Positions 46,081 to 57,729 of a DNA stretch of 64,000 bases are shown here, piece by piece. The DNA is from Toxonevra muliebris (taxonomy: Eukaryota; Arthropoda; Insecta; Diptera; Pallopteridae). Positions within the stretch are counted from its first letter, which is position 1, and each line of letters opens with the position of its first letter. Under the pieces are notes generated by a model. The model was not told the DNA's origin. It saw nothing but the letters and a program-made list of their open reading frames with translations, and ran no database searches. The DNA lies in assembly GCA_963691655.1 (NCBI GenBank), contig OY829329.1:15762708-15826707 (forward strand). The letters are read 5' to 3'. Both the position numbers and the translations under genes were made by a program.

Positions 46081-47770
46081 CAATTTCGCGGTTAGTTTTC
46101 AGATAGTGAATACGGTAGTGACCTGGTTACAATCCCCGCAAATCTCAGCAACCTAATTATTGGTAGCACTGGACAGATTGGAATCAGCTTCTTCTTCGCC
46201 TCCTCTAACTTTAACTGTAAGAAAATAAACTACCTGGAGACTGGGGGAAAAAGGCGAAACGTCAGTCCAGACGTAATGAAGTCGAAGACTAATGCAGTAA
46301 TTGAAATCTATCGAAATAGGTTTTTCTTTAAAGACAAGTTAGGCAGAATAACAATTACCAAGTCTTGAACATTTTTTGATACCTAGTGGTCTCATTTAAC
46401 CTCAGATGAGCTACTCCCATCTAAAAACACAATAAAATGGTTTTGGGTAACCAGATCAAGGTTCCTTAACTCTCTGATTTTACATAGATGATGGTTACTG
46501 AGAAACTGACATATATTTCAGGCTAGTCTTTCACCGTCATCACAGAAGAAGACAACTGACAGTTCTAAAATCATTTCTTACTGACCACAGCAGCCTAATG
46601 CTTGGTCGCACTGGGGAGATTGCAGAGATTGCTCTCTGGCTACAACAAGTTATACCGATAGAGGAGAGAAATTACTAGTCGAGATACTGAGCCTTGAATG
46701 TTTTTTGAGAAAGTTGACCGAAATAACTTAATTTTCCTTAGCTTAAGAGGCTTCACCCCTATCGGGAAGTACAAGGGCCACGAGCTTTGGAAAGCGGTTA
46801 AGATTACTGAACTCACTACTTCTTCATCGTCTGTGATTCCTGGAGGAGTACGTATCGATGTGTTTAGGCCTCACTCTCATCAGGAAGTACAATGCGGCGG
46901 CCCCACATGGGAAGCCACCAAGGTTCCTGAACTCACATCGCTTCCACATCGCCGGTAACTTTTGAGGAAGGAAAATAAGGTGATCAAGAGTTACGAGAAC
47001 CAAGAAGCTGTCAAGGTCCCTGAGGGTCAGCGATGTTTTCTGCCACCGGTTAGAATTTTTTGCAGTACCCGTTAAGGGCTGCGATCAGAGATAGGTTAAC
47101 TGCCACCGATCATTGCCGATAATTGGGAAGTGCAAAGAAAACATAACTTAGTTTTATTTTGAGTTGTAGATATGAGAAGAAAGTGACAACATTTTTCTTA
47201 CTCAAGTCACTGCAATTTTGGCCGTGGGTAGTGCAGAGAATGCGGAGTCAGGCCAAATGTTCAGCTATCAATCAGCTCCCAGACTGCGGTAATCCTTTGT
47301 CAAGGTTATACTTTAGATGAACTTTCTTGGCGGGTCTTTGGTATTTGAATATCGCTTAAATAGAACAGCTGATACTTCATTGGAAGAGTTTTCCTGGTTT
47401 TTGACGGAAGAATGTTAAGTAAGGTTCTCCGAAATCCGAAATTGACAAGAATACAAAGCCTCAGAGTTCCATTTTTTGCAGAGAAACAGACCTTTCGGTT
47501 TTTGCCCGTGATACTTGTAAAAGAGGTCTATAAACAAGGTTCTCCGAGGTCATATTGACGAAAATATACAGTTCTGTTAAGAGTTTCTTGAGATTTCCAG
47601 TTGGATAAATCCTGATGGTTGGACTGATAGGGAGAATATTAGTCCTCTGAGACCATTTTCGTGAAAGCTTAAGACCCAGATCAATGATCCTGTCTTCAAT
47701 AGCTTTTATAAATGAGAAAACAAGGACTAATCCAGCTTAATAAAGGCTCCCGGATCATATGGGTTTTTCC
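46080..47770. repeat. Degenerate repeat region, unit unclear
   Basis: Related segments recur imperfectly: GCACTGGACAGATTG near 46167 and GCACTGGGGAGATTG near 46608; ATCAGGAAGTACAATGCGG near 46878 and ATCGGGAAGTACAAGGGCC near 46759; TCCGAAATCCGAAATTGAC near 47427 and TCCGAGGTCATATTGACGA near 47546. The period seems to be over 100 bp but I could not fix it. The frame 46698-46958 falls inside. No gene recognised. Confidence 0.45.
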
Positions 47771-48880
47771 ATTCCCATCAGATGCAAACAATTAAAAGAT
47801 ATCCCAAAAAAGTTTCATTAACAATCAATAAAACCTACACTCAAAAATGTAGATAACAGTAAAGAAAAAAAAAAAAAGAAGCAAAACCCGTAGCTTCTAT
47901 GGTCCACAACAAGCAAACACTTATACAATTTCCACAAGCTGGGATACCAATTCGCACACTGTGAGAGGAAATTTTATGAATGCGCACATGAAAAATGGAA
48001 CATCGTTAAGAGCAATTCATAATAAAATATGAGTTGGTGCGGAAGGTTCCAATAAGCTTAACGTCCAATTGCAATACTAGCAGTACACGACAACACACTG
48101 CACTACCAGCGCCGTCCAGCTTCAACATATCTACCACATTCACCACCAGCATCAGCACCAACAACATACCGCAAAAGGTTTTTTCTTTCTTCTGCAGTGA
48201 GAGAGCCTAAGAATTGGAAGCAGTTGAAATTATGACCGTAAGCAGGATATTGGGTTAAAGTTGCTGCCGCTTGTGAAATACATTGTTTTCGTTTTTTTTT
48301 TTTTTTTTTTTGTCTGCAGAGAATTTCTAGATTCATAAATGTACATTGTGCGCGCGGCGATTCACTGCCGCTGCTGCTGCTGCTTGGGCAATAATTTTTC
48401 ATTTTCTTTCCTCTTTTGCTGCTGCTGCTGCATTGAAATACTGTGGATAAATCTTTCTTTAACATTTTTTTTTCGGTGAATAACATAAAAGTTACACTAA
48501 CTTTGAACACCGAAGCGCACAGAAAGTGTGTATGGTATGTGTGTGTGTGTGTGCAATAATAAAGTTGTTCGACTGCCGCAGGAAATTCATAATATATGCG
48601 TTATAATTCTTTTTATGATATTCGTGAATAATGCGTTGATTATAAACAATTGGTAAACGAGACATTTTGACAGAGTGCGATTGTGACGCTAATTTTGAAA
48701 TGCTGCATGAATATATACATCGTGGAACGAATTGAGTAATGTTGGCATTAAAAAATTTTGAAATGGTGGTTGTTGTTTATTAGGTTACAGTTTCAATTGT
48801 TGGATTAGAAAGCAGTTACTTATACCGGTTAGCCTCCAATATCATTTTAATACCTACCATTCCAAATATGTTCCAGTTTG
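47771..48880. other. Non-coding stretch with CTG and TG tracts
   Basis: CTG runs at about 48366-48383 and 48417-48431, a T run at about 48291-48310, and a TG run at about 48536-48552. The 135-residue minus-strand frame 48103-48510 has S- and K-runs encoded by these tracts and no domain, so I do not call it a gene, although a short low-complexity exon cannot be excluded. Confidence 0.5.
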
Positions 48881-51175
48881 TCAAGAGTTCGCCAAAAGTA
48901 TTTATTGAACGAGTAACTTATGTTCGTCCAAGGTTTCCCACAAAACTTTGCCAGAATTCGATGGGTCAGTTGTCATGGGCAAAGTTCACAAAGTTTCAAG
49001 TAATTCCAAATTTAATATCGAGAGCTCGGCAGGAGAATTTCAACATCGAGTAAATAAGTTCTGTCCAAGGTTTCTACGTCGCTTCAGTCGGCAGCAGCAT
49101 TAAAAATTCCTTACATCAAGTTGAATTTCCGCATCTGAAATAGACGCCAAATTTCACCAAACATATGGAGGAGTTAGGTAAGTATCGTGACTACTCTCTC
49201 AAAGAGACAGTAGAATTAGCACTGAAGCGCGGTTTTGTTACCACATCCTCATGGATATTGTTAGTTGTCTAGAGTCAATCCGTGAGATTACGAACTTTTA
49301 GATTATGAGCTTTCCGATTTCGATCAGTATAAAGTAAAGTTCGCCCACAGTAATTCAGCCATCGAGAAACTAATGTTTCTCAGGAATCGCAGCAAGGATT
49401 CGACGCTACAGTCGGCTTCAGCATTCACAAAGTTTGTTTTGTCATTGTTTTGTTAAAATAATCCAATTATATAGCAAAACTCCAAGCGCTACGTCAACAT
49501 AGAGACCAAGCCAACAAGAATTTAACCATCGAGAAACCGAAGTTCTTTTCTCAAAAACCCACTCGAGAATTTAATGTCAAAGTAACTAAGTTAACGAGTA
49601 ACTAATGTTCGACCGAGGTTTCCCAGGATTCGATGAGAGGATTAGACGTGACAATCAGCATTAGCTTTTCTAAAGTTCGTTCTTTCGTTCTAGATAGGCT
49701 ATCTCCTGTAAGTGCTATGTCAACCCAATGTGGAAGCCAGAGTTCTTCAAAAATTATTATCCTATCGAGTAACTGATGTTCGTTTTAGGTTTTTAAGAAA
49801 TCAGCTCAATAATCCGACGCTTCAGTTGGCATTAGCATTCTCAAAGTTTCTTGTGATGTTGTTTTGCCGAAAGCGCTTCATTCTAGCTGGACTACACATT
49901 GTAAAAGTAATGAAAATCCAAAGTCGAAACAAGAGTTTTGCAAAAAAAAATTAATCCAATAAGTAGGTGATGCTCGTCTTAAGTTTCTTTAAAGTTGCCT
50001 GGAAAATCCGATGATCAGAGAGTTTGCTAGGGTGGTTTTTTGTTAGAAGCCCGTATTCTAGTCAGTTTATCCACTGCCAACTACGCCAACCTAAGATCAA
50101 ACCTATAATTCACCAAAAAAAATTTGGCTATCGAGTAACTGACCCGTACAAGGTTTCTTACGAATCGCCGCGAGAATTGAGAGAATTTATGTTGAATTCA
50201 ACAGAGGCAACGGCAAGGTCGACCAGAACTTCTGTAGATGGTAGGAGTGCATCGCATTTTTCGGGATTCGATGCGCTGGAAGAACCAATCTCACCAGAAC
50301 CAGAGTTCACCAAACAAATTGAGCTACTGAGTAACTGATGTCTGTTCAAGATTTCGCAGAAATCGCCACGAAGATGAGAGAGAACTGTTGTTGAATTTAA
50401 CAGATGCGACGGATACGCCGATCTAAACTTCTGTTGTTGGTAGGACTTAGTAGAGTCGCTCGGAATTAGATGCTCCGTGAACATCAACTTCACCAGAACC
50501 AAAGTTCACCAAAAAGAATTTAGCTACCGAGTTACTGATGTCTGTCCAAGGTTTCTCAGGAATCGGCGCGAAGGTTCGAGAGAACTTGTGTTGAATTTAG
50601 CAGGTAACGGCAATGCCCATCTGAACTTCTATAGATGGTAGGAGTTAGTCGCGTCGCTCTGTATTAGATGGAAAAACCTACTTCAAAGAACCAGAGTTCA
50701 CCAAAATTATTTTAGCAATCGAAAATCTGATGTCTGTCCAAGGTTTTTTAGAAATCACCGCGAGGATTTAAGAGAATCAGTGTTCAATTTTACGGGCAAC
50801 GGTAAGGGCACCCAGAACTCCTGTAAATGTTAGGAGTGGATGACGTTTCGTGGGACTAGATGAGGCGGAAGTACAATACCAACTTCACTAGAATCAAAGA
50901 AACAGAGTTCACCAAAAAGTTTTTCGGGAATCACCTCATATATTCGAGAGACTTGGTGAATAATTTAACAGAGGATTTTAGCAAGGCCAACCTGAACTTC
51001 TGCAGATGGTAGGAGTGAGTTGCGTCGCTCGTAATTAGATGTGCTGGAAAACCAACTTCGTCAGAACCAAAGAACCAGAGTTCATTGAGAAAAATCAAGC
51101 TATCGAATAACTGATATCAGTCCAACGTTTCTTAGGAATCGCATCGAGGTTTCGCGATAAATGGTGTTGAATTGA
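48880..51175. repeat. Long degenerate satellite, period about 190 bp
   Basis: About 12 imperfect units. The theme is AGAGTTCACCAAAAA, TATCGAGTAACTGATGT, CTGTCCAAGGTTTCTCAGGA, ATCGGCGCGAGGATTCGAGAG, then GTTGAATTTAACAG, AACTTCTGTAGATGGTAGGA and CCAACTTCACCAGAACC. The GAGTAACTGATGT word occurs near 48911, 49048, 49599, 49765, 50134, 50328, 50532, 50721 and 51105. The right half (after 49950) is better preserved. The frame 50024-50338 (104 aa) and its antisense 50158-50502 are satellite translations. Confidence 0.9.
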
Positions 51176-54120
51176 CTGCATAACGAGTTAAAATTTGAGC
51201 TTGAATTCTAGGGAAAATTATGATAAGATATAACAGAACTTAAATATGGGCTAGGGTATAATACAGCACCCAGATTCAATGCAATGATTTACTGGAGAAA
51301 TTCCGCCCAAAATTGTGTGAGGTATCTCCTTTTTCTTTTCCATTCCTTTAATTTCTAATGTAACATAGATCTTCAATAGTTTTATTCATTGCTCTTCCTC
51401 TGCCATCATTGAAAATACTCTTCTTCTTTTCTAAGTATAACTCTTTCCACTCAACTAGTCACACTTTCCACTGTAAATCAAATAATTTTTCAATCAGTTC
51501 GTTCCATTTCAGCGCTTTCAACTTAAATTGAACTTTAATCCTAATAATTTTCATTTCGATATGAAACTGTGCGCATGTGTGGATTACAAGTAAGTTTAGT
51601 TATGTGCGCTTCATTCACATATCGTGCATTGCCATCATAAATTTCTACTCTCATCGATTCGAGGTGATTGGTGGCTGCGATGATGATGATGACGGTGGAT
51701 ACATATGGGATACAGTTTCAATTTCTCAATATTTGTATGGTTATTTTCATTTCTTCTTATTATCAATTTCTATGTACGGACATTCAGCGGCGGCACTGTT
51801 AAATTTATAGAGTTTTTTGTTTATGATGTCAGTTGAAATAAATAATAAATTCGTTATGTTGGCAACTCTACGCGTGAAACTTTAACACACACACACAGTT
51901 AGTTATTTTTTTTTTCTTTCTTCATTGACACTCACTGTTATTATATAAAAGATTTTCGGTGCAAAATTTTAAAGGCGTTTGAAAGCCATGTTCAGAAATG
52001 CATGCAGAAAATGAAGGCGTAATGCAACAAAACACAAAAACAACAGAAAAAAGGCGTGAGTAAAACTGCTCCCCTGCTGCCAACAATTTGAAAGCAATAA
52101 GAGATGAAATCATTAAAAGTATTTTTTCTTTATTTATTATAATTTGCAATGTTCGAGGCGGTCAAATGGTGGCAGCTGTGTGGATTTTTTTTTTTGGTTT
52201 TTTTTTTTATTTTTAACCCACCGATGCAACTCTGCTGCTGGCTGCAATATATTTGCTATTGACGTGTATGTAGTTGTTGCAATGTGGCGCAGTAAATTTT
52301 GCAATCGCCATTGAAATGTCTCTCATATATTAAATTGTGTGGTAATGCAGCCAAAGGGGGAAAGTTATGTACATTTGTGTGGGCACGACGACCACGACGA
52401 CGACGATTCGAAGATTGTCTCGATCGAATATTTATTAATTTTAGTGGTGAATATATGGAAATTTTAAATTTGAAAGGAATTAACTAAATCGACGATGGGA
52501 TAGATGAAGATGATCAAATATGGATATTATGTAGAAGCCTTCGATTGGCCATTCAGTTTCTAATTGCTGCAAGGTAACCAATCATTTTGGTGTGCTCAGT
52601 TTTGATGATGACTTGCAATGGTTATAAGGAAATTGTGCTTGGGAAAATATTACACAAACAGGAATAAAAGTAGTCTCGTAGAAACTGTAACGGCCTATAT
52701 TTTTATCGATCTTTTATTTTTGCGACTCCAAACCAACTTGTAAACGAGGTTGTTTAAGAGTTGAGCATTGGAGCATGGTGAAAGTCTTTGATCGAACTTA
52801 ACCATCAGCAAAATCTTAGGCTAATTCTTTTCTCAATTGCGGCGTACTGCTCATGATCATTATGGAATCTTCCACTCAAACTCATCCGTGTCTCTTATCA
52901 TTAAGGCGGTTTCACCGACCGAATGCCGCATTCTTTACAATTAAAAAAAAAAAAATTAAAAGAGAGTTCGGTACTCGGTTGGTGAATCCGCTTTTAGAGT
53001 TCGCCATAGAGCGTAAAAGATGAGGAACTTGATAATCGATATTTGCGTACGTCAAGAGAGAGGGCTCTGCTCTTTTTTCACCTGTTGACAAACTTGATGA
53101 GAACTTTTTTTAGTTTCAACCATGTAGACAATCACAGGGCATACATTTTGACCCATTGAACTAAAGATGTGCCTAGGCTTGTCAAGATATCAGTTTCTAC
53201 GATTACTTCCAATTTATTTTTTTTTGTAACTCAGAATACAGATAATTGGATTTCAGCTCGAGTTCACCATCGATCGAAGGGCGTAAATTTGAATTAAGAA
53301 ACTCTCAAACTTGGAATATTCAATTTGAATTCAGAAATTAAAAAGCGTCAATTTGGATTTAGACCAGTGTCGGACAAACCAATACATAAACATGTATGCT
53401 TGTGTGCGTATCTGAGAGAGCGACAGCGCCTTGCTGTTATTTACACTGTAAATGAAATGCTATCTTGCTCTTTCTTATGGGAAGTGTAATTAATTAGTTT
53501 TGTAAGAACAAGACAATAATATTACCTGTGGGGCATCATTAAAGATCATTATACTTATTGGCTGCATTCACGAAACTCATAAATTCCTAAACAGTTGTAA
53601 AATTCTATTGTGAATGGCAACATTTTTAGTGAGCAAGCGCCATTTTTGGTAGCGAAAAATTTGTATGATACTTTTCATCGGTTGATTTTTGTACAGCGGT
53701 TTATGTTTATCTATTTTTTCTATATATATTATTTTTGTTTATTATGACTGTCATAATTGACAAAACATATTCATATTAATGCCATAGTCGAACATACTTT
53801 GCAAAAACATTAAATTATTTATATTCATTATTTAAGTTTTTGGTTTTGTTAAAGGCGAAAAATAGTAAAAAACTATTCACAATAGAATAGTTAACGATAA
53901 AAAGTAGCAGCATGTCCACAACACGAAAATTGATGAGCTGCAACTGTTTCGCAATTGATGAGTGTCGTGAATGCAGCCATTGATGTCAACTGACATGATT
54001 TGCGCTGACGAAATTGCTTTCACACGTCGGCCGTATGTCATTGTTCGTCAATAGTTCGTACGCTACACGAAGAAGCCTAAAGTGTACGTGTGGCAGCATT
54101 GAGTCGGCAGCGAATGTGAA
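51176..54120. other. Non-coding stretch, no gene recognised
   Basis: Mixed AT-rich DNA with GATGATG near 51676-51692, an ACAC run at about 51885-51897, a CGA/CCACGACGACGACG patch at 52388-52406, and several poly-T tracts. The frames 51577-51810, 51922-52149 and 52299-52487 have no motif. Confidence 0.5.
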
Positions 54121-54202
54121 TACGAAAATCAAAATTGAGGCAATGAGAAGCGGTAAGCAGTAATCAGAGGAGTCTAATTAATTTTAGAGCATTCTAGAGG
54201 CC

Positions 54203-54300
54203 ACCAGCGGTATAAGAAGTAGTGAGTTTGAGGCTGTTCTCCGCAGTCTGTGGTAGACAGTGACAACCAGCAGTAATAAAATGTTGTAAACAGTAGGCAG
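54203..54300 (+). repeat. 98-bp direct repeat, left of hAT copy 2
   Basis: Starts ACCAGCGGTATAAGAAG and ends AACAGTAGGCAG. It matches 55159-55256 over its full length with about five substitutions and no gaps. It ends exactly at the hAT left terminus. Confidence 0.95.
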
Positions 54301-55158
54301 CAGGGCCGTAGCCAGAAATTTTTTTCGGGGGGTTTTTTTTAATCTTAACCTCAAAAAAATGGCCAAAAGTGACAAAAAATTCCCAGAATAATCAAATAAA
54401 ATTTTTTCAAATAAATATTATTCAATGTGCATTCTAGTGCATTTTTTTTTATCGTGAGGGACATAATTTCATTAATTCGTTGACTTCCCACTTCTGATGA
54501 TGTACCCAACCTAAAAAAAAATTACCAAAAATAGTAGAGGCTCATTTTTTTCAAATGATCATCATTGGGAATTGGAGCCATTATCAATGACAAGGAATGA
54601 GGTTAAGATCTTTCGTGGTGCTCTGACCAATAATGCGTTAAAAATAAAAATAATTATATTTTAAGATTGCCTCCTAAACTGCATGGGTTTTGCTAATAAG
54701 ATGGAGTTTTTGTCACGTTTTAGGAAAAATATGGGGTTCAAGCAAGTCTAATTTTACAAGGATCCGATAATTTTTTCTATTTTTTATTAATTTTTAAACT
54801 TTTCAAACTGATTCAAGACGAAACTTTAAATCAAAAACAGTTACTGTCTTAGAAAAACTATGAATGCAGGAGTGCTCAGTATCAACTTCTCCTTTTGAAT
54901 CCGTAGTCAAACCTCATGTCGAAGAAAACAAATCGGATTTGATCGCATAGTGTAAGTAAGATTTCTAATTTATTATTTTTTATATTTGAATTTTTAGAAA
55001 AAAAACCGATGGAAATAAAAAATATCGTTGAATAGATTTTATTTCGACTTTTTTCCATCCATTGGCAATTAATCTCAAAAATTAGAATAAAGTTTTCACA
55101 TTTCGGGGGGGGGGGGGGGGGTCAGAACCCCCAAAACCTCCCCCTAAATACGGCCTTG
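54301..55158 (+). mobile_element. Non-autonomous hAT element, copy 2 (858 bp)
   Basis: Ends are CAGGGCCGTAGCCAG and, inverted, CAAGGCCGTATTTAGG. It aligns with copy 1 (6711-7647) in the same orientation, with small deletions, and has a run of about 17 G near 55106-55122. It is flanked by 98-bp direct repeats instead of an 8-bp duplication. No coding capacity is seen; the minus-strand frame 54184-54375 only overlaps its left end. Confidence 0.92.
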
Positions 55159-55256
55159 ACCAGCGGTATAAGAAGTAGTGAGTTTGAGGCTGTTTTCAGC
55201 AGTCTATGGTAGACAGTGACAATCAGAAGTAATAAAATGTTGTAAACAGTAGGCAG
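55159..55256 (+). repeat. 98-bp direct repeat, right of hAT copy 2
   Basis: Begins directly after the right terminus of the element; partner of 54203-54300. Confidence 0.95.
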
Positions 55257-56100
55257 CCTCCATAATGAGCAGCCACCTTGCCATGGTGTGGTGGCTTAGT
55301 GGTGCTATGACTCAAAACGCTATGCTGACAGGAACGTTTTTCGTTCTCGGCAAGGTTCAACCTTGTTAGACAGGCTTTTGACGAGCATAGAATTAAGTGC
55401 TTCTCCTTTCCAGCTTTGGCCCCCGTCAAGAGTATAAATAGCGCATTCCCCAGCCCCCATAATGAGTGAAAGCTAAAATGTGATTACTGCACGGGGCAAT
55501 CTCCCTACGGGCTCCCCAGTAATCTGGGCAATGGATGAGCAGGCCTTTGGCCTCATTCCGACCCAGGCTGTCACCTGGCGCCTCGAAGAAAACAAATTAC
55601 TAATGGTGGAAGAAGGTTCCCTGTCCTCAAATGGGATATCTTCTGTTGGCACACTGACACGTTCAGTGGAGAGCCTGCTGCTATGCGACAATGAAGTTGT
55701 TATGGTGAAGTCGGCTGAGGTTCGGGAAGTGCAGGCAGTCACTGTGTAAATCTTGAAACTACAGTTGAAGAAGTCACGATGGTCAAATGTTTCAATAGCG
55801 TTCAGAAGATGACTGTGATCTCGGTGACAACTGTCAATCCTGGCGTTAGCTTGAATAATGTCGGTGAGCCTGAGAACGTAGTAGATGCTTCTGCACACAG
55901 GGTAGAGTTGTCTAAAAGGCAACAGAAACGGCGGAGCAGAAGCTCAGGAACTAAAACTGAAATGGATGCGGAGGCCACGGCGAAATTTACGGAGAATGCC
56001 ACCCCGTTGTGGAAACCGGAAAGCAGAACAGGATGGATGATGAATGAACCGGAATGGTTAGCTGATCGGTGAAAGCTCAGGAATCCGCAACGGCTGGAGG
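55257..56100 (+). mobile_element. Possible LINE 5' end (5'UTR and ORF1 start)
   Basis: A GC-richer segment opens with CCACCTTGCCATGGTGTGG and GGCTTAGTGGTGCTATGAC, which resembles the 5' leader of R1/LOA-like LINEs. The frames at 55480-55749 (IWAMDEQAFGLIPTQAVTWR...) and 55779-56072 (a basic SKRQQKRRSRSSGTKTE region) could be an interrupted ORF1. No zinc knuckles or RT are present, so the assignment is an inference from general resemblance. It might be the missing 5' part of family A or of another LINE. Confidence 0.35.
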
Positions 56101-57250
56101 AAAGCGTAAAGTGAAATGGAGGAAAGTATTCCGGAAGGCAAACCTAAGGCCATTACAGTCAGAGGCGAGATAATAAAAATTCAGGAGTAATTAGACAAAT
56201 GCCGGGACAATAATAGGCAAACGGAGCTATAGAAAGTAGTCATTTGAAAACTGTTTTCAATAGTTTGGGATATTCAAAGGCAATTAAAGGCGGCATAAGG
56301 TTGCAAATGATAGCTAGATGTATTCTATGGCAGTCTGAAGCAATACAAAGAATTCTGAAGTAGGCAATTGAGGGACTATCAGAAACAGAAACAGGAATAG
56401 GAGGCTATTAGGACTATAAGAATCTATAAGCTTGACGCTGTTTTCAGCAATCCGAGCCACTCAATGGAGATTAGGAACTGCAGAAAGCAACCAGAAGCTT
56501 TGTGTTCTGCAAAAATATGAAGTTTTGAATCATTCTAAGACCTGATAAAGTTTGTCAAAAAAAAAAATTTAATATTCTTTTGGTTAATATATACCAAGAC
56601 GCCGCATCAACTTCACAAAAAAGACCCCACCTCAAAGTAGCATTCAGGCCTTTAAATCACTACAACAGACACAATTGTTGAATGTTGTAGTTCCTGCCTG
56701 CTGATGTCACTCCTACTCTTGCTGTTGTTGCTGCTGCTTACAATTATTAATTGACGGTTGTCATAAATTTTTATTTTTAGCTTAAATAATAATAACAAAA
56801 AAACAAACAACAACAATAACAAAGAAAACAAAAGCATTTATTACTCACGTCTTGCTTAATCCTAAAGCCTCCTTTTCAACCTACTATCTTCCCCTCCCCC
56901 TTTCAATTGTTGTGGTTTTATGATGGTGGTGGCGGTGGCTGGCATCAAAATGCCAAATTGAGATATCGCATGCGAACTATGTATAAGCTCCTCAATAAGC
57001 GAATAAGTTGTAACACGAGCGAACAATAGCGAATTTTTGTCGGGATACACCTATTTTGTTGTTGTTGTTATTGCTGATGTTTGTTCCTTATTTATTTTGT
57101 TTTTACAAGGAAAACATGCGCGCCTGCGCTCAAAACAGCCTGCGCAACTCAGCTGAGACTCTTTTGTTGCTGCTATCATATTTTCCTCGTAAATTTACCA
57201 GTTGATTGCCGTTGGTTTTTTTTTGTTTTTGTTATTTAACTTGGCTTTAA
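56101..57250. other. Degraded repeats and microsatellites
   Basis: Between 56200 and 56500 short segments resemble the 98-bp repeat (AACTGTTTTCAATAGTTTGGG, GACGCTGTTTTCAGCAATCC), which suggests an old array that hAT copy 2 entered. From 56690 on there are GTTGTTGCTGCTGCTT and AACAAC runs. No gene recognised; the frames 56652-56837 and 56862-57050 lack motifs. Confidence 0.45.
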
Positions 57251-57729
57251 TAATAACTTTTTTTTAATATTATATTGTTGTTGGTTGTTGCTGCTGCTGC
57301 TTTGCTTGCAATTGTTATTTGTGGTGTTATTCTTCGCTGTTGTTTTGCTGCAGCAGCAGCAGCAGCAGCAGCAGTGTTGAATTTTTATGTAGTAGGCGTC
57401 GTCCAACACGATTTGCCATCAGATAAGCTGTTATTTTATTGTAATGGGAGGCTTACATCTACTCACATTGCACATTGTACTCGTATACTACCATATCATA
57501 AAATGTTGAAGACTATAAAATTATTACACTGGAAAATTCGTATTACGAGCGAGCACCACTTGAAAGGGAATTTATGTTGCCTAGAGCCACAAAAGTTTAA
57601 TATTTAAAGAAAGAGAACATTAATTTATTTGATGAGGTAATCATACAAAAAATTTCTATTTAATTTGAAGTTTACTTTTTATACTTATATTGTATCTATT
57701 TTTATATAAATAGACACAAGTCTATTATG
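57251..57729. other. Stretch with CAG repeat and unassigned frame
   Basis: A CAG run at about 57346-57374 gives an alanine tract in the 110-residue plus-strand frame 57275-57607 (AAAAAAAA, then VLNFYVVGVVQHDLPSDKLL). The non-repetitive C-terminal part has no motif I know. It is more likely a chance frame than a gene, but it is one of few frames here with mixed composition. Confidence 0.3.

Noticed and set aside
48103..48510. 135-residue minus-strand frame as a gene
   Set aside because: Much of it is translated homopolymer and CTG tracts (K and S runs), with no domain and no promoter context that I could see.
50024..50338. 104-residue open frame as a gene
   Set aside because: It lies wholly within the 190-bp satellite, and parallel units carry stops in the corresponding frame.
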